Positions 1-8,362 of a DNA stretch of 64,000 bases are shown here, piece by piece. Location of the stretch: assembly GCA_963828415.1 (NCBI GenBank), contig CAWHEI010000012.1:744001-808000 (forward strand), written 5' to 3'. A program made the translations under genes and the position numbers. The DNA is from Sva-07 sp963828415 (GTDB lineage Bacteria > Actinomycetota > Acidimicrobiia > Acidimicrobiales > Ilumatobacteraceae). Every line of letters begins with the position of its first letter. Position 1 is the stretch's first letter. Below the pieces are notes generated by a model that saw only the letters and a list, made by a program, of their open reading frames with translations, ran no database searches and had not been told where the DNA came from.

Positions 1-1
1 C

Positions 2-1081
2 TGGGCACTCGGCAAGTGCGCCGAGTACTACACCTCCGACGGGTACGGACCGGTCAAGAAGATCGCTCGCCAGTCCGAGACCGGCCCCGCAACGACGATC
101 CTCGCCGGCATCAGCGCCGGCATGGTGTCGGTCGCCGCATCGGTGGTGCTGATCCTGGTCGGTGTCGGCGTCGCCTACTGGGGTGGCCAGCTCGCCTTCA
201 ACCCGGAGGCCTTCGGCGGACTCGGTGAGGAGTTCGGCGGTATCTACGGCATCGCCGTCGCCGCCATCGGCATGCTCGCCACCACCGGCGTGGTCGTGTC
301 CGTCGACGCCTACGGTCCCATCGCCGACAACGCGGGCGGCATCGCCGAGATGGCCGAACTCGACCCGTCGGTCCGCCAGGTGACCGACGCGCTCGACTCG
401 CTCGGCAACACGACCGCCGCCATTGCCAAGGGCTTCGCCGTCGGCTCGGCGGCACTGACGGCGCTGGCGCTGTTCAAGAGCTTCGAGTTCGCGATCTTCG
501 ATGCCGACCCCACAGCGGCACTGGACCTCAACATCGGCAAGGTCGAGGTGTTCATCGGCCTGTTCATCGGTGCGGCACTGCCGTTCCTCTTCGCCGCGTT
601 GACCATCGACGCCGTCGGTCGTGCCGCACAGAAGATGATCGAGGAAGTGCGCCGCCAGTTCCGCGAGATCCCCGGCCTTCGCGAAGGTCTGCCCGGCGTG
701 GTGCCCGACTCGGCACGCTGTGTTGCGATCTCCACCGAGGCATCGTTGCGCGAGATGATCGCACCGGGCGCGCTCGCCGTGGTGGTGCCGCTGGTCGTCG
801 GGTTCATCAGCGTCGATGCGCTCGGCGGACTGCTCGCAGGTGCACTCGTCACCGGCTTCGCGCTCGCCATCTTCATGGCCAACTCGGGCGGCGCGTGGGA
901 CAACGCCAAGAAGTACATCGAGGCCGGTGCCCACGGCGGCAAGGGCGGCGACCCGCACAAGGCCGCCGTCGTCGGCGACACCGTCGGAGACCCGTTCAAG
1001 GACACCTCCGGCCCGTCGATGAACATCCTCATCAAGGTGATGACGATCGTCAGCCTGGTGTTCGCCTCCGCATTCGTCTGA
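2..1081 (+). CDS. hppA: membrane-bound pyrophosphatase, C-terminal part (K+-dependent type)
   Basis: C-terminal ~359 residues of an ion-pumping membrane pyrophosphatase, which hydrolyses cytosolic PPi and moves H+ or Na+ across the membrane. The frame is open from base 2, so the start lies outside the window; the ATG at 122 is internal. Visible signatures are the DAYGPIADNAGG loop (fragment residue ~102), GNTTAAIAKGF (~135) and the C-terminal DPFKDTSGPSMNILIK motif, with several hydrophobic helices between. In this family Ala in the GNTTAA position marks the K+-dependent subfamily, while the K+-independent one has Lys. This copy has Ala, so K+ dependence is inferred; the pumped ion cannot be told from this part. 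A long inverted repeat follows the stop. Confidence 0.95.
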   Translation, partial: WALGKCAEYYTSDGYGPVKKIARQSETGPATTILAGISAGMVSVAASVVLILVGVGVAYWGGQLAFNPEAFGGLGEEFGGIYGIAVAAIGMLATTGVVVSVDAYGPIADNAGGIAEMAELDPSVRQVTDALDSLGNTTAAIAKGFAVGSAALTALALFKSFEFAIFDADPTAALDLNIGKVEVFIGLFIGAALPFLFAALTIDAVGRAAQKMIEEVRRQFREIPGLREGLPGVVPDSARCVAISTEASLREMIAPGALAVVVPLVVGFISVDALGGLLAGALVTGFALAIFMANSGGAWDNAKKYIEAGAHGGKGGDPHKAAVVGDTVGDPFKDTSGPSMNILIKVMTIVSLVFASAFV

Positions 1082-1090
1082 TCTCGAATA

Positions 1091-1148
1091 CCCGTTTGCG
1101 TTGCATTTCCGGTGGGGTGGCCCCCCGGAAATGCAACGCAAACGTGGG
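1091..1148. repeat. family A palindrome (copy A1), likely bidirectional terminator
   Basis: Inverted repeat with perfect 20-base arms (1093-1112 and 1125-1144) around a 12-base G/C-rich loop. It fills the gap between the convergent pyrophosphatase and DUF3097 genes. The same arm core GTTTGCGTTGCA recurs in four other gaps of this window. A terminator role is inferred from position; no U-tract is present. Confidence 0.75.
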
Positions 1149-1150
1149 AA

Positions 1151-1951
1151 CTACTCGCTGACGAAGTCGATCAGTTGCTCGACGGCGCCGACCAGTTCGG
1201 GACGGAGGTCGGCAAACGTGTTGACCCGGTTGCGCAGCTTCGGCCAGAAGCCGTCGAACGGCACTCCGAGCGCCGCGCACATCCCCTCCTTCCACGGTCG
1301 ATCACTCTTCGGCACGTCTGGCCACTCGTCGAGGCCGAGCACCTTCGGGCGGATACCGGCCCACACGTCGACGAACGGATGTCCCGTGATGAGCACGTTC
1401 GGGTCGCGCACGGTCTGCGCGATCCGGGTCTCCTTCGAACCGGGTACGAGGTGATCGAGCAACACACCGAGGCGCCGCTGCGCTGACGGGCCGAACTCGA
1501 CGACGGCGGCCGCGAGATCGTCGGCACCGTGTAGTGGCTCGACGACGATGCCGAGCTCGCGCAGATCGTCGCCCCAGACGTGTTCGAGCAATTCGGCGTC
1601 ATGTTTGCCCTCGACCCAGATGCGACTGGCCGCCGCGACGCGGGCCCGCCCATCGCCGGCGACCGAGCCCGATGCGGTGATGCGCTGGGTTGCGGCCTTC
1701 GCCGTGGCGGGGCGCACCAGCGTGACGGGCCGCCCCTCGATCAGGAAGCCACCGGGCTTCCACGTGAAATGGCGGACGTAGTCGTTGCGGTCCTGCAGGG
1801 TGACCCCTTCGGCGCTCCACCGCACGACGTCACCACAGAAATGCGATGCGCGATCCTCGACCAGCATGCCCATTTCGACCGTCACGTCGGGATAGGTCGG
1901 GCCGCGCTTGGACGCTGCGAAGTCGTCGAGGATGTCGCCGGTGTACGCCAC
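1151..1951 (-). CDS. DUF3097 family protein
   Basis: 266-residue protein of the DUF3097 family, which is essentially confined to Actinobacteria and has no assigned biochemical role. Recognised from the run RIWVEGKHDAELLEHVWGDD, the LLDHLVPGSKE motif, ITGHPFVDVWAGI and the terminal VEQLIDFVSE. The start chosen is the GTG at 1951, giving a product that opens MAYTGDILDDF like other members; the frame stays open upstream but would run into the divergent SDR gene. The charged VEGKHD and GHPFVDVW patches look like a nucleic-acid or nucleotide enzyme, and some annotations compare the family to Toprim proteins, but that is unproven. Cytoplasmic, with no membrane segments. Confidence 0.85.
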   Translation of the reverse strand: MAYTGDILDDFAASKRGPTYPDVTVEMGMLVEDRASHFCGDVVRWSAEGVTLQDRNDYVRHFTWKPGGFLIEGRPVTLVRPATAKAATQRITASGSVAGDGRARVAAASRIWVEGKHDAELLEHVWGDDLRELGIVVEPLHGADDLAAAVVEFGPSAQRRLGVLLDHLVPGSKETRIAQTVRDPNVLITGHPFVDVWAGIRPKVLGLDEWPDVPKSDRPWKEGMCAALGVPFDGFWPKLRNRVNTFADLRPELVGAVEQLIDFVSE

Positions 1952-1997
1952 GTTCCCAGTGAAGCAGTCGACGAGGTCGCTGTGCGAGCATGCTCCG

Positions 1998-2894
1998 ATG
2001 CAGAGCTTCGAAGGAAAGATCGCCGTCGTCACCGGAGGCGCCAGCGGAATGGGACGAGAACTCGTCCTGCAGTTGGCGGCCGAGGGATGCCACGTCGCCA
2101 TGTGCGACATGTCGGTCGAGGAGATGGACGAGACCAAGCGGCTCGCGCTCGAGGTCGCGCCGTCGGGAACGGTGATCACCACCCACGTGTGCGACGTGTC
2201 GGACGAGTCGTCGGTTCTGGCATTCCGTGACGCCGTCGTCGCTCAGCACGACACCGACCACATCAACCTGCTGTTCAACAACGCAGGCATCGGCGGCGGC
2301 GGCTCCGTGATCACCGACGAGCGAGCGATCTGGGATCGCACGTTCGCGGTGTGCTGGGGCGGCGTGTACTTCGGCGTGCGCGCGTTCATGGCCCTGCTGA
2401 TCGCATCGGACGAGGGCCACATCATCAACACCTCGAGCGTCAACGGGTTCTGGGCGAGCCTCGGCCCCGACCGGCCGCACACGGCGTACTCGGCGGCGAA
2501 GTTCGCCGTGAAGGGCTTCAGTGAGGCACTGATCACCGATCTGCGCGTCAACGCACCACACGTCAAGGTGTCGGTCGTGATGCCTGGCCACATCGGCACC
2601 TCGATCGTCGAGAACTCGCTGCGCCATGGCGGCCACGAGGTCGACATGGAGGCTGCCGAAATGGTCAAGCTCATGTCCGACATGTTCCGAGACCAGGCAC
2701 CGATGTCGGCTGCGGAGGCCAGCACGGAGATCCTCGACGGCGTCCGCAATGGCCGGTGGAGAATCCTGGTCGGCGACGACGCCCGCAAACTCGACGAAGC
2801 CGTGCGCGCCAATCCCGAGATCGCCTACGAGTCGCTCACCCTCGGCGACCTCACGTCGGGCAACGCCGGTACCCCGTTCTCCCCCGACGCCTGA
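1998..2894 (+). CDS. short-chain dehydrogenase/reductase (classical SDR)
   Basis: 298-residue NAD(P)-dependent oxidoreductase of the classical SDR family. The Rossmann glycine motif TGGASGMG sits at residues 12-19, NNAG near 94-97, the catalytic serine in NTSSVNG, and the YxxxK pair at Tyr164/Lys168. The substrate cannot be read from sequence. The ~50-residue C-terminal tail past the Rossmann core and the long helical insert after the active site resemble SDRs annotated for hydrophobic or steroid-like substrates, but this is weak. Starts at ATG 1998, 46 bases from the divergent DUF3097 start. A strong hairpin terminator follows. Confidence 0.9.
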   Translation: MQSFEGKIAVVTGGASGMGRELVLQLAAEGCHVAMCDMSVEEMDETKRLALEVAPSGTVITTHVCDVSDESSVLAFRDAVVAQHDTDHINLLFNNAGIGGGGSVITDERAIWDRTFAVCWGGVYFGVRAFMALLIASDEGHIINTSSVNGFWASLGPDRPHTAYSAAKFAVKGFSEALITDLRVNAPHVKVSVVMPGHIGTSIVENSLRHGGHEVDMEAAEMVKLMSDMFRDQAPMSAAEASTEILDGVRNGRWRILVGDDARKLDEAVRANPEIAYESLTLGDLTSGNAGTPFSPDA

Positions 2895-2896
2895 GC

Positions 2897-2927
2897 GTCA
2901 CGCCTGGGGTCTGGCCCCAGGCGTGAC
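2897..2927 (+). terminator. hairpin terminator after the SDR gene
   Basis: Perfect 13-base inverted repeat (GTCACGCCTGGGG and its complement) with a five-base TCTGG loop, starting three bases after the SDR stop. No T-run follows, as is common for actinobacterial terminators. Confidence 0.75.
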
Positions 2928-2974
2928 ACCGGCACTCGATGGAACCAGCCGACGTCGGTCGGCGTCGAAGGTCC

Positions 2975-3994
2975 ATGGGGAGATACAACACAGCATTCAC
3001 TGGGGTCACCTTGATGGTTCTCGTCGGGCTGGGGGTCTCGGCGTGTGGCAGCGACGACGACTCGAGCTCGACGGATCAGGCCTCACCGCAGATCGAGACC
3101 GAGGCACCGACCGTCGGCGAGGCGGCGCCGGGACGCTCCGAGGCAGTCGAGCAGACCGAGTCCGCCGGCGATGCGGCGGTGGAGCAAGCGCCGGGAACGC
3201 CGCTGCCCACCGGTCAGGCGCTCGCCACGACCGCCGGGGTGGTCGTGACCACACCGGACATCCGGACCGCCGTCGCCGACACGCTCGCGGCCGTGCAGCG
3301 CAACGGTGCGAGCGTCTTCACCGCCGACGTGAACATCGGTGACGAACTCGACGACGGCAGCGTCGACGGGTCGGGCTACCTCGTCGTCAAGGTGCCGCCC
3401 GCCGACCTCGAGCCGTTGATCACCGACCTCGGTGCGACGGTTGGTCGGCTCTCGGGCCGCACCCAGGACACGACCGATGTCACCGATCAACTCGTCGACC
3501 TCGACATCCGCATCGGTGTCGAGCGCGATGTGATCGCCCGCTTCCAGAACCTGCTCGTCGATGCCACCCAGTTCCAGGACATCGTCGAGATCGAACGAGT
3601 GATCAGCGAGCGGACCATCGCACTCGAACAACTGCTGGCGAGTCAGCGCAACCTCGACAATCGAGTCGACCGCTCGACGTTGACGATCCAACTGCAGTAC
3701 GAAGCGCCCGTCGCGGAGGTCGCCACCGTCGATGACGACTCGATCGAAGGGATCGGCGATGCGTGGCGTGCAGGGTGGGACGTCTTCGTCGGTGCGTTGT
3801 TCGCGATCGGCTTCGTGCTCGCCGTGGCGGCACCGTTCCTCGTCACCGCCGCCGTCGTGCTCGCTCTGGTGTGGCTCGGGACCCGTCGCGTTCGGCGCAA
3901 CGACCGACCGACGGTCGAGACGCCAGGAGCGGAGCGCCCCGCCGAAACGGTCACCCCGGACGAGCAGCTCGCCGGGCCCAGCCCGCAGAGGTGA
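2975..3994 (+). CDS. DUF4349 lipoprotein
   Basis: 339-residue envelope lipoprotein. The signal peptide ends in a lipobox (LGVSAC, Cys at about residue 24) followed by an acidic Ser/Asp-rich linker. The DUF4349 domain lies at roughly residues 90-265, with the family pattern of a DVTDQLVDLDIRI strand, a long amphipathic coiled-coil helix (IVEIERVISERTIALEQLL) and a final STLTIQL strand. A C-terminal membrane helix (~275-300) is followed by a basic cytoplasmic tail. Family function is unknown. The ATG at 2975 is chosen because it puts the lipobox at the usual distance. The last 44 bases overlap tail to tail with the next gene. Confidence 0.9.
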   Translation: MGRYNTAFTGVTLMVLVGLGVSACGSDDDSSSTDQASPQIETEAPTVGEAAPGRSEAVEQTESAGDAAVEQAPGTPLPTGQALATTAGVVVTTPDIRTAVADTLAAVQRNGASVFTADVNIGDELDDGSVDGSGYLVVKVPPADLEPLITDLGATVGRLSGRTQDTTDVTDQLVDLDIRIGVERDVIARFQNLLVDATQFQDIVEIERVISERTIALEQLLASQRNLDNRVDRSTLTIQLQYEAPVAEVATVDDDSIEGIGDAWRAGWDVFVGALFAIGFVLAVAAPFLVTAAVVLALVWLGTRRVRRNDRPTVETPGAERPAETVTPDEQLAGPSPQR

Positions 3995-4685
3995 GCACGA
4001 GATCGCTGACGCTGCCGTCGGGGAACGCGAACGGCGCCCGCACACCGGCGTGAGCACGCACCTCAGGCAGCGCCAGCGGCCCGAACCCGGTGGTGTCGGG
4101 AGTGGTGTCGGTGGTCCAGCGGTGCCATCGATGGGCGGGAATCTCGGCGAGCTCCAAGCGCGGCTCGCCGAGGATCTCGATGGCGCCGTGCACCACGCCG
4201 ACCTGTTCGTAGCCGACATCGACGGCGGCCCGCTCACCGGCGGGTTCCAGCGGACTGGGCGGCCCGGTCGCGTACCACTCGAGGTCGAACGCGATCGGGG
4301 TGGGGTCGCCGTAGGCCCGCCCGAGCGCATCGTCGGCGTCGTCGATTGACGAGGCGTAGGTCTCGTTGCCGACGGACCACTGCGCCATCGGATCGTCGCA
4401 GGTGTGCTCCGCCCAGAGCGCCTCGCCCTTGACGATGAACGGGTCCGCTCGAACGGGCACCGAGAAGTCGGTGACGTGCAGAAGCGGGCGGCCCGCTCGC
4501 GCCAGCGCCGACCAGTACCACGCCGTTCGGCCGACGATCCGATGTCCGGAGATCACCCCCAGCGCCCCGTCGGCCGTCCACGCGGCGAAGACCCACTCCT
4601 CGATCGGTGCGTCGGCGTGTCGGCCTTCATCGTTGCGGTCGAGATGGTCGCTGTCACCGGACACATCAGGCAGACTACGGACCAT
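3951..4685 (-). CDS. hypothetical protein, actinobacterial type
   Basis: Up to 244 residues, no domain recognised. The protein is soluble, acidic and tryptophan-rich (EEWVFAAWTADG, HRWHRWTTD) with an LEWYATGPPSP segment, resembling uncharacterised actinobacterial proteins. Its ATG (4683-4685) overlaps the ATG of the divergent SCP2-like gene in the four bases CATG, so one of the two starts is probably further in; the first ~25 residues look unconserved. Its 3' end overlaps the DUF4349 gene by 44 bases. Coding is supported by codon-position GC and the long uninterrupted frame. The function is not known. Confidence 0.6.
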   Translation of the reverse strand: MVRSLPDVSGDSDHLDRNDEGRHADAPIEEWVFAAWTADGALGVISGHRIVGRTAWYWSALARAGRPLLHVTDFSVPVRADPFIVKGEALWAEHTCDDPMAQWSVGNETYASSIDDADDALGRAYGDPTPIAFDLEWYATGPPSPLEPAGERAAVDVGYEQVGVVHGAIEILGEPRLELAEIPAHRWHRWTTDTTPDTTGFGPLALPEVRAHAGVRAPFAFPDGSVSDLVLTSAGWARRAARPG

Positions 4686-5076
4686 GATCCGCTACCTCAG
4701 TCTCGACTGGATCACCGCGCTCACCACGGAGGTTGGCGCAAGCGATCACATGCGCGAGATCGCGGCGACACATCGCATCGGTGTCACGCAGGTGGTCAGC
4801 GACGGCCCCGAAGGCGATGTGATCTATCACCTCAGCGTCGGCGACGGGCAGGCGTCGTTCGGGGCCGGCCCAGCCGAGCCCGAGGACGTCAAGATGGAGC
4901 AGGACTGGGACACCGCGGTCGCAGTGGCGACCGGCGCTCTCAACGCGCAAGAGGCGTTCATCGGCGGTCGGATTCGGCTCTACGGCGACCAGCAGAAGTT
5001 GCTCGACTCGCAGCCGGTGTTCGGAGCGCTCGATGCCGTCTTCGCCACAGTCCGCGAGCGCACGACCTTCGAGTGA
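4684..5076 (+). CDS. SCP2 sterol-transfer family protein
   Basis: 130-residue protein of the SCP2 (sterol carrier protein 2) fold, a small cytoplasmic domain with a hydrophobic tunnel for lipids or acyl-CoA. Support is the SVGDGQASFGAGP strand region followed by DTAVAVATGALNAQEAFIGG and RIRLYGDQQKLL, which is the usual SCP2 order ending in a gain-of-helix segment. The ligand cannot be predicted. It sits 13 bases ahead of the DNA glycosylase gene and could be co-transcribed with it. ATG 4684 is used. Confidence 0.75.
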   Translation: MIRYLSLDWITALTTEVGASDHMREIAATHRIGVTQVVSDGPEGDVIYHLSVGDGQASFGAGPAEPEDVKMEQDWDTAVAVATGALNAQEAFIGGRIRLYGDQQKLLDSQPVFGALDAVFATVRERTTFE

Positions 5077-5089
5077 CAGCCAGCTCGCC

Positions 5090-5956
5090 ATGCCGGAGAT
5101 GCCGGAGATCCAGGCCCACGCCGAACGCTTGACCGAGCAGTTCGCGGGACGCACGCTCACGGGATTCACGCCGTTCAACTTCACCGCGTTGAAGACGGCG
5201 GTGCCCGCACCCTCGGAGGCATTCGGAGCTCCGCTCGTGGACGTCGGGCGTCGAGGCAAGTACCTGCTGTTGCGGTTCGAGCCGATCACGTTCGTCTTGC
5301 ACCTGATGCAGGGCGGCCGCCTCGTCCCCGACGACAAGCGGTCGGTGAAGCCCCGTGGCGGTCAGGCTCGCTTCACCTTCGAGCCGATCGAACGCGGTGA
5401 TGGATCGATCGACGAAACGGCGCTGCTGCTCACCGAGCAGGGCAAGGAGCGGCGGGCCGGCGTCTGGTGCGCCCCGACCGCAACGGCGCTCACTTCACCG
5501 CCGCTCGACAAGCTCGGCCCCGAGGCCGCCGGAATCGAGGCCGAGCAACTCGCCGCACTGTTCGCGGCGAACTCGATGCGCGTCCATGGCTTCCTGCGCG
5601 ATCAGCGAATGGTCGCCGGCATCGGACGACGCCTGGCAAACGAGATCTGCCATCGGGCGCGCGTCTCGCCGTTTGCGAACACCCGCAAGCTCGCGGCGGC
5701 GGGAGCGACCGACGTGGCGGCCGCGATCAACTCGTGCATCGCGGAAGGTCTCGATGCCGAGCGGAGCCGGAGCGACATGAGTTCGTCGAAGGACCGGCCG
5801 AGCGCGATGCACAGCCGAACCGGCGATCCGTGCCCCGACTGCGGCGACGTCGTGCGCGCCGTCGAGTACTCCGGCTACACGGTCAACTACTGCCCGACAT
5901 GCCAGACCGGCGGCAAGGTGCTCGCCGACAACACGACCAGCAAATTCCTGAAATAG
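5090..5956 (+). CDS. Fpg/Nei family DNA glycosylase
   Basis: 288-residue base-excision repair enzyme that removes oxidised bases and nicks the DNA by beta-elimination. The N-terminus MPEMPEIQ matches the family PELPE motif, in which Pro2 is the nucleophile after Met removal and Glu3 the acid. GRRGKYLL carries the catalytic beta-hairpin Lys. The H2TH region is GIGRRLANEICHRARVSP, with Arg where Fpg usually has Asn in GIGN. The zinc finger is complete (Cys248, 251, 268, 271). The start is set by the PE-x-PE motif. Whether it acts like MutM (8-oxoG) or Nei (pyrimidines) is open; the altered GIGN favours an Nei/Nei2-like group. Confidence 0.9.
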   Translation: MPEMPEIQAHAERLTEQFAGRTLTGFTPFNFTALKTAVPAPSEAFGAPLVDVGRRGKYLLLRFEPITFVLHLMQGGRLVPDDKRSVKPRGGQARFTFEPIERGDGSIDETALLLTEQGKERRAGVWCAPTATALTSPPLDKLGPEAAGIEAEQLAALFAANSMRVHGFLRDQRMVAGIGRRLANEICHRARVSPFANTRKLAAAGATDVAAAINSCIAEGLDAERSRSDMSSSKDRPSAMHSRTGDPCPDCGDVVRAVEYSGYTVNYCPTCQTGGKVLADNTTSKFLK

Positions 5957-5967
5957 CCCGCGACGAA

Positions 5968-5973
5968 TACGCT
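5968..5973 (+). promoter_or_regulatory. -10-like TACGCT of deoD, leaderless spacing
   Basis: TANNNT hexamer ending seven bases before the deoD ATG. No Shine-Dalgarno sequence fits between, so transcription probably starts at or next to the start codon. Confidence 0.55.
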
Positions 5974-5980
5974 CGGGCGC

Positions 5981-6697
5981 ATGCCGATCCATCTGCGAGC
6001 CGAGCCCGGTGACTACGCCCCCAACGTGTTGTGCCCCGGCGATCCTCTCCGGGCGAAGTACATCGCCGAGACCTTCTTCGACGAAGGCTTCCGACAGGTC
6101 AACGCCGAACGAGGAATGCTCGGTTTCACCGGCACATTCGAGGGCAAACCGATCAGCGTGCAGTCGACGGGTATGGGCTGCCCGAGCGCCGGCATCGTCT
6201 TCGAGGAACTGATCATGCTCGGCGCGACGCGCCTTGTGCGCGTCGGAACCTGCGGCGGGCTCGGCGACGGCATGGCGATGGGAGACACCGTGGTCGGCCT
6301 CGCCGCATCGAGCGACGACCAGACGCCGTTTCGCTACGCGGCGATGGAGGGCTACGCGCCGAGCGCCACCTTCTCGCTGGTCGAGACGGCGGCCCGGCTG
6401 AGCCGGGAGAGCTCCGCAGGCGCCGTGCACGTCGGACCTGTGGTCACGTCGGGGATCTTCTACGACCCGGACCCCACGACGTTCGCTCGTTGGAAGCGCC
6501 TCGGCCACATCGGCGTCGAGATGGAGGCGGCGATGATGTACACGATCGCGGCGGTCAAGGGCATCGAATCGCTGGCGATCATGACCGTCAGCGACCTGCT
6601 CGGCGAGAGCGGCGACACGGTTCGCATCAGCGACGCCGAACTGAAGGCGGGCGTCGACCAGATGATGCGCATTTCCTGCGCCGTCGCCGTGTCATGA
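5981..6697 (+). CDS. deoD: purine-nucleoside phosphorylase, DeoD type
   Basis: 238-residue enzyme that splits purine (deoxy)nucleosides with phosphate, giving free base and (deoxy)ribose-1-phosphate for salvage. The N-terminal VLCPGDPLRAKYIAE holds the phosphate-binding Gly/Arg of the hexameric DeoD class. RVGTCGGL supplies another phosphate contact, GVEMEAAMMY binds the ribose, and MTVSD carries the catalytic Asp. Length is standard for the family (about 235-240). The gene stands alone between the glycosylase and a lipoprotein gene and is probably read from a leaderless promoter. Confidence 0.93.
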   Translation: MPIHLRAEPGDYAPNVLCPGDPLRAKYIAETFFDEGFRQVNAERGMLGFTGTFEGKPISVQSTGMGCPSAGIVFEELIMLGATRLVRVGTCGGLGDGMAMGDTVVGLAASSDDQTPFRYAAMEGYAPSATFSLVETAARLSRESSAGAVHVGPVVTSGIFYDPDPTTFARWKRLGHIGVEMEAAMMYTIAAVKGIESLAIMTVSDLLGESGDTVRISDAELKAGVDQMMRISCAVAVS

Positions 6698-6755
6698 TCG
6701 GGTGACTCGGCGCTCGTCGAGGGAACCAACTTCGCCTCAGGAGCGTCGAATCGAC

Positions 6756-7559
6756 ATGAGAACTCGTACAACAATTGCCCTGTTCGCCCTTGCTGGCCTG
6801 ACGATTGCTGCGTGTGGCAGCGACGAATCAGGAGGAACGTCCTCCGACGACACCCTGGCGGCCGCCGGCGGTCCTGTCACGGCCGAAGAACTCGACGGGC
6901 GCACGTTCGTGTCGACGGAGGTCACCGGGTACGACCTGGTCGAGGGGACCGAGATCAACATCATCTTCCTCGCCGACTTGATGAGCGCCAGCGGCGGCTG
7001 CAATTCGCTGAGCGGCGGCTTCGAGATCGGCGAGGTCCTGACGGCGGGACCCTTCGCGTCGACGATGATGGCCTGCGAGCCGGCCCTGATGGACCAGGAC
7101 GTGTGGCTCAACGACTTCCTGTCGTCGCTGCCGACCATCGAGCTCGACGGCGAGACCCTCACGCTTGCGAGCGGCGACACCACGATGATCCTCGACGAAC
7201 TCCAGCCGAGCGAGCTCGTCGACACCACCTGGACCGTGACCGGGACCGTTGCGAACGAGGCCATCAGCAGCGTTCCGGTGGACTCGACGGCGACAATCGA
7301 GATCGCTCCGGACAACACGGTGTCGGTGAACACGGGTTGCAACACGGGCTCCGGGTCCGTCGAGCTGACCGACACCACGCTGACATTCGGCCCGATCGCG
7401 ATCACCAAGATGGCGTGCCCGCCGGAGCAGACGGCGCTCGAGGCGAGCGTCCTGTCGGTCCTGCAGGGCGAGGTGACCTACACGATCGACGGCAACAACC
7501 TGTCGCTGCGCTCGGGCGACGGGGCCGACGAAATCGGCCTCGAACTCACCGCCAGCTGA
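6756..7559 (+). CDS. META-domain lipoprotein (two META/HslJ-like repeats)
   Basis: 267-residue secreted lipoprotein. The signal peptide ends in LTIAAC (lipobox Cys about residue 20). Two META domains follow in tandem, at roughly residues 45-140 and 150-260. Each has the family GCN box (ASGGCNSLSGGF; NTGCNTGSG) and the following TxMAC / TKMAC motif, i.e. the two-Cys core of HslJ/META proteins. These domains occur in envelope stress proteins and protease inhibitors; the role here is unknown. ATG 6756 was chosen over upstream in-frame starts for the signal peptide. The stop directly abuts the stop of the next, convergent gene. Confidence 0.85.
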   Translation: MRTRTTIALFALAGLTIAACGSDESGGTSSDDTLAAAGGPVTAEELDGRTFVSTEVTGYDLVEGTEINIIFLADLMSASGGCNSLSGGFEIGEVLTAGPFASTMMACEPALMDQDVWLNDFLSSLPTIELDGETLTLASGDTTMILDELQPSELVDTTWTVTGTVANEAISSVPVDSTATIEIAPDNTVSVNTGCNTGSGSVELTDTTLTFGPIAITKMACPPEQTALEASVLSVLQGEVTYTIDGNNLSLRSGDGADEIGLELTAS

Positions 7560-8225
7560 TCACGACGCGAGCACGCTGATGCCGTCGCCGAGCACCTTGG
7601 CGCCGAGCACCACGAACAACACGGCCATCACGACGCTGTTGTTGACGAGCAACCAGGCCTTCATCGAATCGAGCGCGGGCCGCATGCGTTCGCCCGCAAC
7701 GAGGTAGCCGACGACGGGCACCATCAACGTGCTCGACGCGATCAGGACATACACGGCGACGACAAATGCCTCTTCACTTCCCGTCAAGCCCGCCGCGCCG
7801 ATCGAACTCGCGGCGGCGATGGTCAACCCGAGGTTCTTCGGGTTGACGCCTGACAGCAGCGCGGCGAGTCCGAACGACTTGGCGGCGGTGAAGTCGTCAA
7901 TCGACGCCATCCATGCCGGCATCGGTGGTTCCTCGCCGTCGTGCGGACGGTTTCGCCACTGCTTGACGGCGAGCAGGAGGAACAAGACGCCGATGACGAC
8001 CTTGATCCACCCGGTGACATCGCTGGTGCCGTCGGATCCCTCGAACTCGATCAGCAACACGATGGTGGCGACCGCAACGAGACCGACGATCCAGCCGGCG
8101 AGGAACGCGACGCTGTTGCTCTTCGCTCGGTTCGAGAAGAGCATGAGGATGGTCGCGATGATCGGAACCGGGCTGATCGCCACGCCCACTGCCATCCCGA
8201 GGATCTGTCCGATTGCTGCACCCAT
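7560..8225 (-). CDS. GAP family (Sap/LysE-like) membrane protein
   Basis: 221-residue integral membrane protein with about six helices, of the GAP family found in Actinobacteria (Sap of Mycobacterium, linked to sulfolipid or glycopeptidolipid export). Recognised by ISPVPIIATILMLFS near the N-terminus, the polar AFLAGWIVGL helix and the central ALLSGVNPKNLGLT motif, typical for the family and the wider LysE fold. A good GGAGG ribosome site (complement of 8230-8234) precedes the ATG, and a TATGGT -10-like hexamer lies at 8249-8254 on the minus strand. The substrate is unknown. Confidence 0.85.
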   Translation of the reverse strand: MGAAIGQILGMAVGVAISPVPIIATILMLFSNRAKSNSVAFLAGWIVGLVAVATIVLLIEFEGSDGTSDVTGWIKVVIGVLFLLLAVKQWRNRPHDGEEPPMPAWMASIDDFTAAKSFGLAALLSGVNPKNLGLTIAAASSIGAAGLTGSEEAFVVAVYVLIASSTLMVPVVGYLVAGERMRPALDSMKAWLLVNNSVVMAVLFVVLGAKVLGDGISVLAS

Positions 8226-8362
8226 GTCGCCTCCAAGCGGCCCGTGGCACCATAGCGGAGCCGTTTCGTCGCGCCGAGAGGAGCATCAGATCAGGCCGAG
8301 CTCGGCAGCAAGGGGTGATGAACGAGACAACGCGGCGTGCGTTCTGCAACCGTCGTGTGGAA

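Noticed and set aside
122..1081. Pyrophosphatase gene starting at ATG 122
   Set aside because: The same frame is open to base 2 and encodes conserved pyrophosphatase sequence (EYYTS, PVKKIARQSETGPATT) upstream of that ATG, so the gene is cut by the window edge.
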